Part shown: one piece after another, positions 49,536 through 60,988 of the stretch
Numbering within the stretch: position 1 is the stretch's first letter
Layout of the letters: each line of letters begins with the position of its first letter
Source: Torymus aiolomorphi
Taxonomy: Eukaryota > Arthropoda > Insecta > Hymenoptera > Torymidae
DNA length: 64,000 nucleotides
Direction: 5' to 3'
Assembly: GCA_036365515.1 (NCBI GenBank)
Contig: CM070874.1
Coordinates: forward strand, 109,009,235-109,073,234
Position numbers and translations under genes: made by a program
The notes under the pieces: model-generated
Database searches by the model: none
Told to the model about the DNA's origin: nothing
The model's input: only the letters and a program-made list of their open reading frames with translations

Positions 49536-49597
49536 TTACATCAAATAAAATCGCAATATTTCAATTTGTTCCGCGATATCTATTATATAAGAAAACG

Positions 49598-50315
49598 TTA
49601 GTTATTCAATTATCTATTTAGGCATCAGAATTAACTAATTCACTGGTATTTTATTAATCAGAAGCAACAAATTAATTTTGTATGATCGAAGCTGGACACT
49701 CGACAGTGCTCTGCAACTTCTGGCTCTTTTAAATCTGACGCGTCACGCGAACTCTGAAAGGGCCGCCAGGTGGCGCTCTCAGAGATCTTTTACTTCTCTT
49801 CTTCCCCATTGGGTAGAAACCGATTGGGATATTGGGAAGATGGCGAAAATCCTTTGTCTATTCTCGCGTTCACGGAAACAGGACAGCCGTGAGCCGTTGG
49901 GGCTTGGATATCCACTGGAGCTTTTTCATTTTGTTGCAATAGCACTTGTACGAGTCTACTGAAGCAATTTTGTTTCCTCATCTTGGATTTCGTTGGGAAA
50001 TTTTTACAAATGTAAGTATATGCTTTGTTTATTCTCGCTCGCCGCTTCTTTATTCTCTCCATCCCACCAAAATCTTTCTCCCTCTAACTCAACCACCGCA
50101 TGGTTCCCTGCTCATACCTTGAGCTCTCCTTTCTCTATCTCTTTCTTTGATATCTTTTATAATCCTTCTTAGTAAGAATCCGTCCTTTATAACAATCAGG
50201 TGTTTAATGGTCGTGCTTACGTGTCCAGTATAGACTGTTATTTTGTTACAATAGCATTTCGAGCCTAAAGGATTCGAAGCATAAAGTGTCCAGTACAGCA
50301 ATCCATCCGCTGTAC
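49598..50315 (+). repeat. Module X, copy 2 (uninterrupted): putative promoter, 5' exon, intron
   Basis: This matches 8746-8939 plus 14879-15395 and preserves the retrotransposon's empty target site. It has the CTCF-like AGGTGGCGCT near 49768, the pyrimidine-rich presumed start at about 49787-49805 and the strong donor AAAT|GTAAGT at 50011/50012. The acceptor seen in copy 1 (GTTGCAG) is mutated here (GTTACAA). It lies about 0.8 kb upstream of the gene B ATG, with further copies between. Confidence 0.75.
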
Positions 50316-50369
50316 CTCCTCGGAATAAACCTCCTGGTTGCCGAGTCTCAGACTCTCGTCATTTCTCTC

Positions 50370-51069
50370 CTGTCTCTTCCCGCATTCACGGAAATAGGAC
50401 AGCTGTTGGGGCTTGGATATACTGGAGCTTTTTCATTTTGTTTCATTAACACTTGTTCAAGTCTACTGAAGCAATTTTGTTTCCTCATCTTGGATTTCGT
50501 TGGGAAAATTTTACAAATGTAAGTATATGCTTTGTTTATTCTCGCTCGCCGCTTCTTTATTCTCTCCATCCCACCAAAATCTTTCTCCCTCTGTCTCAAC
50601 CACCGCATGGTTCCCTGCTCATATCTTGAGCTCTCCTTTTTCTATCTCTTTCTTTGAATTCTTTTATTAACCTCTTAGTAAAAAAATATGTATTGGTCTT
50701 TTTCAGAAGGATACTGAGCGGCACGTATCAGCCTCGAATTCATCCTCGGTTCGTTTGCTGCAAGAGTACTTTTGTAAAAGTCTCTTGAAGCAAATTTACT
50801 TATTCCTTAACCAGCCAAACGTTTATAAATGAAAACATTTATAAGTTTGTACTGTTGTCTTCCAAATTTGCTGATAAATGTCAACCTGTCTACAGAAATA
50901 TTTTTCTAAATTCCATTGGTATTTCATTGCCTAGTTTATTAAAAAGGTCAAATTCCTTCCTCTGTCTCAACCATTGTGGTTCCCCGCTCATACCTTGGGA
51001 TCTCCTTGTTCTATCTCTTTGATTTCTTTCATAAACCTTTTAGTAAAATAGTATGTATTGTGATTTCAG
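50370..51069 (+). repeat. Module X, degenerate tandem copies 3 and 4
   Basis: Copy 3 (about 50372-50706) repeats the exon from GCATTCACGGAAATAGGACA to the donor AAAT|GTAAGT (50518/50519) and ends in an acceptor TTTTTCAG (50706). Copy 4 (about 50945-51069) keeps only the intron tail (CTCAACCATTGTGGTTCC) and acceptor GATTTCAG (51069). Copy 4's acceptor would attach the leader to the gene B coding exon. Confidence 0.65.
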
Positions 51070-51115
51070 CTTCCAAGGATTCTTTCCAGTCTCTCGAAGC
51101 CGACTTTAATACATA

Positions 51116-52210
51116 ATGAGCACCAGGATGCAACCAAAAATCCTAACAGATAATGAACAAAATTTTTTTAAATTTTTGAATAATTTAGATGACTTAAATC
51201 TGAGCTTTGAGAGATTTAAAAAGAAAATGTTTGCTTTAGATGAAAATCTCATTAATAACAATAATATTCAATATCGAATGCCTAACTATTATTCCTGGTT
51301 CAAATTAGAACATGTACAAAAAGTTTTTAAAAGAAAAAAGAAGGAGCTTACAAGAGGAATACAAAAAATGCCTGATAGAAAAGACTGGAACATACATTGC
51401 TACCGCTTCAGGAATTATGTTGAGAATGAATATCTTAGTATTCAAACGTAAGATCATTCTAAATAATAAACATTTATACCAGTATAAAGTTTTAAATTCT
51501 GTTTTTTTTATTTCAGAATGAATGTTGACGACGATGATCAAATCATGGATTTAATCGATAGATTTACTAAAACTATGAATCTAAATCCAAAAATATATTG
51601 GAAAATGCGAACTGACCAAGATGGAAAACTTTGGATAATAGAAGAAGTTAGAGAGGAAATGTCGAAGTTGCCACCAATGACGCAGCAATCGGAGACACCA
51701 CCACAGACACCAGTGCAACGAGGTTCAGCGCAAAAGACACCACCACATACACCGGTGCCGCCAGGTCCGTCACAAAAGACGTCACCACAGACGCTGCCAG
51801 GTCCATTGAAAAAGTCGACACCGGTGCAACCAGGTCCATCGCAAAAGACACCATTACAGCTGCCGGTGCCGCAAGATCCGTCGCAAAAAATCCAGCCACA
51901 GCTGTGCCCAAAAGAGAAAGTATACGATGGTAATTTTTTGCAAATAATTTGGATAACGATTGCGTTTCAAATAAGCGTCTTGAAATAAGGATCCTTTGTC
52001 TGGAAGTAAAATTTTAAGTTCACTTTTTGTTACTCCCACCCACAAGATTATTAAGATAATAAGAAAAAACTGCAAAAGCAATACACTTAAAATCACTGTT
52101 CAATTTTCATTTTTCTTAAAGTTTTGTTCTATTTTTTTCAATACACCAAGAAAATTTCAAATTAACGTAACATTGCAGGTATTCATGCCAAGCAGCCACA
52201 CGAATTATGA
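51116..52210 (+). CDS. Gene B: unrecognised three-exon gene, 258 aa, proline-rich
   Basis: Coding exons are 51116-51447, 51517-51929 and 52179-52210. The donors (AAAC|GTAAGA, GATG|GTAATT) and acceptors (TTATTTCAG, CATTGCAG) are good, and phases 2 and 1 join in frame. The first 110 residues are charged and helical (FKFLNNLDDLNLSFERFKKK, KVFKRKKKELTRGIQK). Exon 2 starts acidic (MNVDDDDQIMDLIDRF) and turns into about 80 residues of Pro/Gln/Thr/Ser repeats around TPxQPGPSQKTP. The last exon adds about ten residues. No signal peptide or known domain. A 5' UTR exon from 51070 is likely, preceded by module X. The spliced frame is the evidence; function unknown. Confidence 0.65.
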
Positions 52211-52510
52211 ATCAAACCAAAACATCGAGGTGAAAATCCTTGTAAAGCGATTTTCATAGAGGGCAATATTCTATACCATATGGGACGCTCATTTAGACAA
52301 CACAAACAAAAATCAAATAAATATATTTGCAAGGCCTTTGGCTGCTCTCAGCAATTAGATGTAGATACTGCATATTTTCCAGGCCACAATCCAAACGGGC
52401 GCCACTAAATTTAATTATCATTCGGCGCGAGAGGTGCTGGATAAACCGCCACAAGTCCTTAGACGAATCCTTTGTCTCCTTTGTTTATTGTTGCTACAAT
52501 CAGCGCCTAT
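52211..52510. other. Gene B 3' UTR and spacer
   Basis: An AATAAA-type signal near 52317 could end the gene B transcript. Nothing else is supported. Confidence 0.4.
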
Positions 52511-52850
52511 TTTATACAACTTGTTCAGAAAATGTATGCGTCTGTAAACATAATCCTGTAGAGCGCAAAATTCTAAGAAAAAAGTTCCTTTACCATTTTT
52601 TCATATGACTAGTACTTTTTTAGTAACTGATGTGTTTAAATTGTTTGTTTTTAATAGAAAATGTATACCTATGTTTATAAGATGATATCTATAGATATAC
52701 AATTCCTATTAAAAACAAACAATTTAAACACATCAGTTACTAAAAAAGTAATAGTCCTATGAAAAAATGGTAAAGGAACTTTTTTCTTAGAATTTCGCGC
52801 TCTACACGATTATGTTTACAGACGCATACATTTTCTGAACAAGTTGTATA
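52511..52850. mobile_element. 340-bp palindromic MITE
   Basis: 52511-52665 is the reverse complement of about 52705-52850 (TATACAACTTGTTCAGAAAA at the outer ends, AATTGTTTGTTTTTAATAG at the inner ends), with a loop of about 40 bp centred near 52685. No coding capacity. The following GCGCGCAAGCGCGC is a separate short palindrome. Confidence 0.88.
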
Positions 52851-53318
52851 TATACTAGAGTTCGTTTCGCGCGCAAGCGCGCATTTTTTGTTTTTTGTTA
52901 TTTACAAAAATAATAAAGTAATAAAAGTTTGGTTTAGAAGTGAATTTTTAGAATTTAGAATTAAGAAGTAGAATTTATTTACCAGTAAAATTTACATAGC
53001 CATAATATATGCATAACACCTGTAAAGCCCACAGAGGTGCACGCAGGCACCTGTTCGCAGGACTGGTATCGACGAGAGAATAATAATAAAGGAGACTATA
53101 CTAGACTTAAACTAAACTTAAACTAACTATACTTAAGACTAAAAAATAAAAAATATTATAATACATAAAATTTTACTTAATTGCCATCGCAGTGGTACAA
53201 TTATATTATTATTGAATATTTGCTTTTATCCAATTTCTTATTTTTTCTTTCAGATACCTTATTAAAATCTAAAATTTTAAATTCATTTCGTAACATATTG
53301 AAAACCATGATTGATTTC

Positions 53319-53533
53319 TGTTGTGAATATCTCGTATTTGTATGTGTATGTCGGTGAGGACAACATAGTCATCGCGTGTATACACTCTGTGTACTTATAT
53401 ATATAAAGCAGGAAGCGTTAGCGCTAGTTAGTCCTGGCTGAGTCGTGGTACCGTCCAGAAGCCCGAGATAAACAGTGCCCGTATTATGTACCTACAATAA
53501 AGTCCATCGTCTCGTCATCTATTTGCCTCAACA
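53319..53533 (+). mobile_element. Solo LTR, Ty1/copia-like, with perfect 5-bp target duplication
   Basis: 215 bp beginning TGTTG and ending CAACA, flanked on both sides by ATTTC (53314-53318 and 53534-53538). Inside are a TATA box (TTATATATATAAAG, about 53395-53408) and AATAAA (about 53497-53502) spaced as in an LTR. TGTTG/CAACA ends with a 5-bp duplication are typical of copia elements. No internal element DNA remains, so it arose by LTR-LTR recombination. Confidence 0.9.
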
Positions 53534-53538
53534 ATTTC

Positions 53539-54186
53539 AGGTAACTATTTTTGTTACTAACTTTTTTCTTATATTTTGGTATAGTTAAGTTTTGATTCCT
53601 AGTTACACTATTTGAATTAAAGGTACTGTAATTTGAGATCATGGTAATGATATTTTAATGATTCATAAGAAAAAAGTTGTTCAAGAGTCTCGGGCATTCC
53701 TGTACAAACTTATTTCTATTGACAATTTTTAAGATTCTTTTCTGCAAGTTTTGTAACAGATTCATATTATTTTTGTAAGCACCACTTCGCGGGTCTAGAA
53801 CTTTTCGCGCCATTTCCAAACGCCACTACAGGTAACCAATCAGATCTCGTTTTCAGCGGCTTCACTTTTCTTGTATCACATTTTTAAAGAGGATTTTAAA
53901 GAGGACAGTCCTTTGTTCGTTTGCTTCAGAATTGATTCGACACTCGCTAAGTTGTATATTGAATTCTAGATAGGCGAATGCGAGGACAGTTCGATGCTGA
54001 ACTTCACGAATTTTACGGAGTGCCGGCCGACTTTAAAAGCAAACAACGCACTGATAAAACAGACCGCTTTCGAAAATTAAATTTGAAATTATTTTTGAGA
54101 CGATCGCGAGACTCATGATCGGCAAACACACTCTCACTCTCTTGCCAGCTCAGAATAAACCTCGCTATTGTCACGGACGAGCGTTA
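53539..54186. other. Spacer, no gene seen
   Basis: Contains a CCAAT-type box (AACCAATCAG near 53834) but no associated ORF or repeat that I can support. Confidence 0.35.
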
Positions 54187-57100
54187 CCCTGGTAACACAC
54201 TCTGACGCACGCGCGAGTGCGCAGATCATGCATAACATACCTTAGCATTTTCGCATAGTTCTGCGGGCAGAACCTGCAGCCAGAACCTTACAGCAGAAGT
54301 GCTGCAGACTTACGACAGATAGAGTGCGATCTGAAGGGGCTCATGATGGACGCCCGCTTGCAGCAGAATTGTGTAAGAATTCAGACGGTGGCACGTGACA
54401 GCAAACTTACAACAGAAATGCTGCAGACTTGTGACACATGGAGTGCGATCTGAAGAAGCTCATAATGGACGCCCGCGTGCAGCAGAATTGCGTAAGAATT
54501 CAGACGGTTGCACGCGACCGAAAACTTACAACAGAAATGCTGCAGAATTGCGACAGATGGAGTGCGATCTCAAAAGACGCGTGATGAACGCCCGTATGCT
54601 GCAGAATTGCGTAAAAATTTCGTTAGTTACTTACGACAGAAACTTTACGGCAGAAACAGTGCAGATTTGCGACAGATGAAGTGCAATCTCAAGAGGCTCG
54701 TGATGGACGCCCGCGTGCACCAGAATTGCGTAAGAATTTCGTTAGTTGCTTGCGACAGAAACTTTACGGCAAAACCGGTACAGACTTGTGACAGATGGAG
54801 TGCGATCTCAAGAGGCTCGTGATGGACGCCCGCGTGCACCAGAATTGCGTAAGAATTTCGATGGGTGTGCGCGGCAGAAACTTTACGGCAGAAACGGTGC
54901 AGACTTGTGACAGAGTCGGCCTCTTAAGACGCTCGTGATAGACGTCCGCGTGCAGCAGAATTGCTTAAGAATTTCGGTGCAAACCTGAATACTCTTACGA
55001 GTATAGAGCTCGGTATTCAAAACACGCAGGCTCATCTAGAGGAAGGTGCTAAGGGGGAAGGAAGAGGAGTCCGGGGATCAGGAGTGATCCCATTTGCAAA
55101 AACGAGGTGAGGCAAGGATAGGAGACCTTGCACCTCGTGGGTGTAGTCAATAACAACGAGTGTTTTGTCTACAAAAAAAAATAACTTTATTCTCCAATTA
55201 AACTTTAGCGTAATGCCAAGACCATCTGCGCAAGGCGGGATGTATATAGGAGAACGAAGCCCGACGAGCGCGTAGGCCGCGCGGGCTTATAATACCCGCA
55301 CGCTGCCGGGTTGACAGCGGGAGCCGCGCAGAGTGCGACACCTAGCGGTGAGCGCAGACTATGCTCTCGCCGAAGACGACAGCATGTACTTGCGCTTTCA
55401 GCAGAATTGCATGGGAGATAAGCAAGCTCACGTGCGTCAGATACTGTGCAGCAGAAATGAGCAGTCTTATGCAATCGTTCGGGCCACCATATGAAACGTC
55501 CCATCACGCGCGCGTCCGAAAGAATTGCAACAGACTTACGCGTAGCATTTGCTGCAGATGTGCGAGTTCCACGCGTATACGAGAGCGCGTCAGACGTGCA
55601 CACATGGCGCAATAATTATTAAAACAATTCTTAACACCAAGCACGCTGGGAATACAAGTTCCACGCGTATACGGGAGCGCGTCAGACGTGTATACATGGC
55701 AAAATAATTATTTATATAATTCTTAACCCCAAGTAGGCGGGGGATGCGAGTTCCATGTGTATACGGGAACGCGTTAGACGTGTATAGAAGGCAAAATAAT
55801 TATTTATAGAATTTCTAAATCCAAGTAAGCGGTGGATGCGAGTTCCACGCGTATACGGGAGCGCGATAGACGTGTGTACATGGCAAAATAATATTTAAAT
55901 AATTCTTAACCCCAAGTAGGCGGGGGATGCGAGTTCCACGCGTATACGGGAGCGCGTCAGCGTTGTATACAAGGCAAAATACTTATTTATATAATTCGTA
56001 ACCCCAGGAAGGCGGGGGTGACGAGTTTCACGCGTATACAGCAGCACGTTAGACATGCTTACAAGAGAAAATAATTATTTAATTAATTCTTAACTCCCAG
56101 CAGGTGGGGGATCTGAGTTTCACACGTGTACGGGAGCGCGTCAGATATGTATACATGGCAAAATAATTATACACATAATTCTTAACCCCAAGTTGGCGGG
56201 GGATGTGACTTCCACGCGTATACGGGTGCGCGTTAGACGTGTATACATGGCAAAATAATTATTTTAATAATTCTTAACCCCAAGTAGGCGGGGGATGCGA
56301 GTTCCACGCGTATATGGGAGCGCGTCAGAGGTGTATACAAGGCAAAATACTTATTTAAATAATTCTTAACTCCAAGGTGCGCATTCCACGCGAATACGGG
56401 AGCATCCCCAACCTACAAGAGGATAAGAATTATTTGAATTATTCCATGTATACACGTCTAACGCGCACCCGTATACGCGTGGACTCGCATCCTCCGCTTA
56501 CTTGGGTTTAGGAATTCTATAAAGAATTATTTTGCCTTCTATACACGTCTGACGCGCTCCCGTATACGCGTGGAACTCGCATCCCCCGCCTTCTTGGGGT
56601 TAGGAATTATATAAATAATTATTTTGTCATGTATACACGTCTCACGCGCACCCGTATACGCGTGGAAGTCACATCCCCCGTCTACTTGGGGTTAGGAATT
56701 ATATAAATAATTATTTTTCCTTGTATACACCTCTGACACGCTCCCTTATACGCGTGGAACTCGCATCCCCCGCCTACTTGGGGTTAAGAATTATTTGAAT
56801 AATTATTTTTCCATGTATACACGTCTAACGCGCATCCTTATACGCGTGGAACTCGCATCCCCCGCCTTCTTGGGGTTAGGAATTATATAAATAATTAGTT
56901 TGTCATGTATACACGTCTGTCGCGCTCCCGTATACGCGTGGAACTCGCATTGCCCGCCTTCTTGGGGTTAGGAATTATATAAATAATTATTTTGCCTTGT
57001 ATACACGTCTGACGCGCTCCCATATACGCCTTCCCCCCCCTTCTTGTGGTTACGCATTCTATAAATAGGTGTGTTGCCTTGTGTACACCTCTGACGCACT

Positions 57101-58401
57101 CCCGTATAAGCGCGGAACTTGCATCCCCGCCTGCTTGGGGTTAAGAATTATGTAAATAATAATTTTGCCATGTATGAACATCTGACGCGCTCCCGGATAG
57201 CCGTGAAACTGGCATCCCCGCCTGCTTGGGGTTAAGAATTGTTTGAATAATTATTTTGCCATGTACACACGTCTTACACGCTCTTGTATACGCGTGGAAC
57301 TCGCACATCTGCAGCAGAGGCTACGCATAATTCTGCTGCAATTCTTGTGGACGCGCACCTGATGGGACCGTCCATATTCTTGTTCGGGCGATTGCACAAA
57401 ACTGCTCGTTTTTGCTGTACAGTATCTGACGCATGTGAACTTGCTTATCTGCCATGCAATTCTGCTGAAAGCGCAAGTAGAAGCTATTGTCCATGTCAGA
57501 GTGCACTTCAACTATTGTAATTCTGATGCAATTTTCGCTGCACCACATCTGCAACAGATGCTACGCGTAATTATGTTGCAATTTTCGTGGACGCGCGCGT
57601 GATGGGACGGTCCATATGGTTGCCCGACTGATTGCATAAGACTGCTCGTTTCTGCTGTACAGTATCTGACGCACTTGAACTTACTAATCTCCCGTGCAAT
57701 TCTGCTGAAAGCGCAAGTACAAAACATTGTTCATATCAAAGTGCACTTCAGCTATTGTAAGTTTGGCGCAATTTTCGCTGCATCTCATGTGCAGCAGACG
57801 CTACGCGTAATTCTGTTGCAATTCTTGTGGACGCGCGCGTGATGGGACGGTCCATATGGTTGCCCGAACGATTGCACAAGACTGCTCGTTTCTGCTGTAC
57901 AGTGTCTGTCGCACGTGAACTTGCTTATCTCCTACGCAATTCTGCTGAAAGCGCAAGTGCAAACAGATGTCTGTGTCAGAGTGCACTTCGGCTATTGTAA
58001 TTCTGACGCAATTTTTGCTGCATCACATCTGCAGCAGACGCAACGCGTAACTCTGTTGCAATTCTTGTGGACGCGCGCGTGATGGGTCGGTCCATATGGT
58101 TGCCCGAACGATTGCACAAGACTGCTCATTTCTGTTGCGCAGTACCTGGCGCACATGAACTTCCTTATTGCCCATGCAATTCTGCTGAAAGCGCAAGTGC
58201 AGGTGATGGGTTCTCCAAGTGTGTAATTGTCAGTTTGCAAGTTTACTGCAATTCTGCTGCTCAAAGCCTCGTGCAAGTCGTTTTGTGCAGAAATATAGGT
58301 TAAGTATACAGCATGTTACGTATGGTCTGACGCAATTTCCATGCAGAGCAGAGAAATTGAATTAGAAGTGCACCAGAATTGCAAAATGTGTGTTACCAGG
58401 G
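54187..58401. mobile_element. 4.2-kb foldback element built from nested inverted tandem repeats
   Basis: The termini are CCCTGGTAACACAC (54187) and its exact reverse complement (ends 58401). From the outside in: left A-repeats (six ~120-bp units, 54361-54985, keyed on CAGAATTGCGTAAGAATT); an LTR-like insertion (55142-55381); one B unit (55386-55600); C-repeats (~92-bp units with CACGCGTATACGGGAGCGCG, 55600-56400); a centre near 56425; inverted C' repeats (56440-57295); four B' units at exactly 240-bp spacing (57456, 57696, 57936, 58176 for GCAATTCTGCTGAAAGCGCA). There is no transposase frame. The architecture resembles Drosophila foldback/Galileo elements, but the family is not assigned. No clear target duplication. 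Confidence 0.85.
55142..55381 (-). repeat. LTR-like segment inside the foldback element
   Basis: On the minus strand this 240-bp stretch has TGT...ACA ends, a TATA-like GGTATTATAAG (near 55300) and AGAATAAAG (near 55190) in LTR order. It has no counterpart in the opposite arm. I see no matching target duplication, so solo-LTR status is tentative; it could be another promoter-bearing insertion. Confidence 0.35.
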
Positions 58402-58628
58402 ATGTAATACTAAAAAACATATAGAGGCACGCGCCCAAACGATCGCCACGCGTGTAATTTGCGTCTGTTGATATGGAAATTTTTTGCTCTTATCTCTGCC
58501 TACTTTCTTTAAGTTCAAAGTCCGCACGTGTAAGAGGGAATGCCATAATGTAAGTGTTTTCATAGGTTCAAACTAAGTATATGTGACGTTTTTTGCTTCT
58601 AATGACAGCTCTCAAATTGTTATTCAAT

Positions 58629-59059
58629 CTAATCTTTTCGATGTAAAGATATTAAAACACACCTTGAGTTTTCACCATCTGCTATGTTTCGGGCACTTTC
58701 ATGTACCCCTCATCAGGCAAAAAATCGTGACAGAGAGAAACGTTATAGGCGGTATGACTACCGCCAGTTAAATGGTAGTCATACCACCTATAACATTTCT
58801 CTCTGTCATGACTTTTTGCCTGAAAAGGGGTACATTAAAGTGCCCGAAACGTATTCTATAAATATGAATAAGTGTCAAAATCTACTAATACTTCAGTGAA
58901 TATTCACTTATTGAAGCAGTGGAATAACATTTTCACTGCATAATAAGTGAATATTCACTATACTCGCATACAGTGAGCGACTTTTCACTTATTCATTTTT
59001 GGAGATTAGCAGATAAAACTCGAGGTGTGTTTTAGTATCCTTACATCGAAAAGATTAGA
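58629..59059. mobile_element. 430-bp palindromic MITE
   Basis: Outer arms pair 58629-58683 with about 59005-59059 (CTAATCTTTTCGATGTAA). An inner palindrome pairs 58685-58767 with 58770-58855 (TTTCGGGCACTTTCATGTAC; centred on GGTAGTCATACC). Between the inner and right outer arm is extra sequence with repeated GTGAATATTCAC words. Non-coding. Confidence 0.82.
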
Positions 59060-60090
59060 CAGCAGGACCAGCAGATTTTAACACTTAAATAAATATGTAT
59101 GGAATAAATATATTTCTGAATCATCAAAATTTAATTTATGTAAAATGTTCTCACAATGAACTAAATTAAAACAATTACAAAATAAAATCTCTTCTTATAT
59201 ATGAGCAATTCTCAGAATTTTCTGCAAAAAAGAGGGTAAAAAAAAATAAAAAAAATTTTGAAGCACACTTCTGTTATAAGTTTTTTCGCGTTCTATAGGT
59301 CATATAGTATACAAGAAAATTTTCGAACAGTCGAAAAGGGTCTTGTGACAACGTTTTAGAAAAAAATCCAATTTTCTCATAGAAATTTTACATGGGAAAA
59401 ATGGACGAAAAGTAGTCACTGATGATGAGCCAATAGTAAGCTTTTAAATGTGCCAACAAATATTCCACAAAAAAACTATTAAAGTAGAAGGAAAGGTCTT
59501 TAATTTAAGCTAAAGATCGTTAAAATCGGTGGCTTCTGCGCAAAGTTACGTGCATTTAAAAATCGCGAAAAATGACCAAAAGTGGTTGAATTACGTTGAA
59601 TTTTTGGATTTTGAAAAATTGTAAAAGTCGTCGAAAAAATCTGATCGTATTCTTTGGTCAATTCTAAGAACTTTTTGCTCAGCAACATTTTTTCCGTAAG
59701 TCTTTCTTTTTCATATAAAAAATTCCTGAACTTTTCGAAAATTTTTTCGTGTTTCAGCCGCCATTTTAGATGTTTCCACCTTTATTTTCAAAATGTTAAT
59801 ATGCACATTTTAAAGTTCAAGTTTCGAGGACGCGATTTCTTTGCTCCAAACAGGAATTCTGAAATGATTTAAATGTAAAAAAACGAGATAAAAAAATAAA
59901 ATTTTGAAAAATCCATGTTTTTTTGGAAAAAATCATATATAGTTTTTCACGTTTGCATTTTTTTTAAATCTAATACAAGATTCTGAAAGTTCAGTTAATT
60001 TTACATCAGATATGCTTGCTTGGGAATTATTTACAACCCTTTTTTACAGATAATACAACCGCTGAAAACTTCAGTGAAAAAACGTCCATT
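59060..60090. other. AT-rich spacer
   Basis: The short frames are composition-driven. No repeat or gene that I can support. Confidence 0.4.
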
Positions 60091-60533
60091 CACTGAGAAA
60101 AGTGATTCTTTGTGCCAAATGACATTCATTAACTGTTAAGAAATATTCATTTGGGATATAGTCAATTGAATATTCATTAACAGTTAAGAAATGGTTATTT
60201 GAAATCCATATACTACCGCTGCGCTGGTGTAGTGCTCTACAATACTTCTAAATAATATTATGTTACTCGTACCTCGGGTGAATCACATAACTTGTGAATG
60301 CAAAATAAAATTGTTTTATAGAATACATTCCAGTTCAAATATATACAACTAAATAAAGTACGAAGATTTCAATACTAATCGTGATTGCAACGTGCCTAAC
60401 CTACCTTTTTAGCTACATCTCGGAAAGTCATATTTCTTAACTGTTAATGAATGGAGAATTTGTACCAAACATATAAGTTTTTCGGGTTATAAATGAATTA
60501 TTTCTTTGTAGCAAGGAATCACTTTTCTCAGTG
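60091..60533. mobile_element. 443-bp MITE with 18-bp terminal inverted repeats
   Basis: The ends are CACTGAGAAAAGTGATTC and its reverse complement. Sub-terminal inverted pieces include TTCTTAACTGTTAATGAAT on both sides. No coding capacity. Confidence 0.75.
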
Positions 60534-60988
60534 TTCAGGACTTAATGGGTTAAACCTCAAAGAACGATTAAAAACGCTTAAATACAATCAAAATAGTTGA
60601 TTTTTGGCCATCATAGAAAACAAATCATTTTTCATGAATTCTTTATAGTTTTCGTCAAAATATAACATATTAGTATTTGAGATCTAACAGTTTTTGTAAT
60701 GTCGAAGATATAAGGTTCTCCTAAATAGTAGCAATCGTGCCTCATATGTAAAAACGAAGTTTGTATATAGATAGAGCGGGCCCCCCTAGTTTTTATTCAG
60801 TTCATCAACGAAAACTATTTTTTATAACTGTAATAGTTGGAAATGTAATTAAGCTACTAGATTTAAAAAAAATATTTTGACTGCTTATCGAAGCAATTCG
60901 ACTACTACGCGATGTAAGGTGTTATACACGGAAATCCAATCGTTTTAATTCCAATTTACACTGAATAAGAATATTGTTCTTACTGACT
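60534..60988. other. AT-rich spacer
   Basis: No gene or repeat that I can support. Confidence 0.35.

Noticed and set aside
54179..58410. 8-bp target duplication (P/Galileo-like) of the 4.2-kb foldback
   Set aside because: The flanking octamers GAGCGTTA and ATGTAATA differ, so family assignment to the P superfamily is unsupported.
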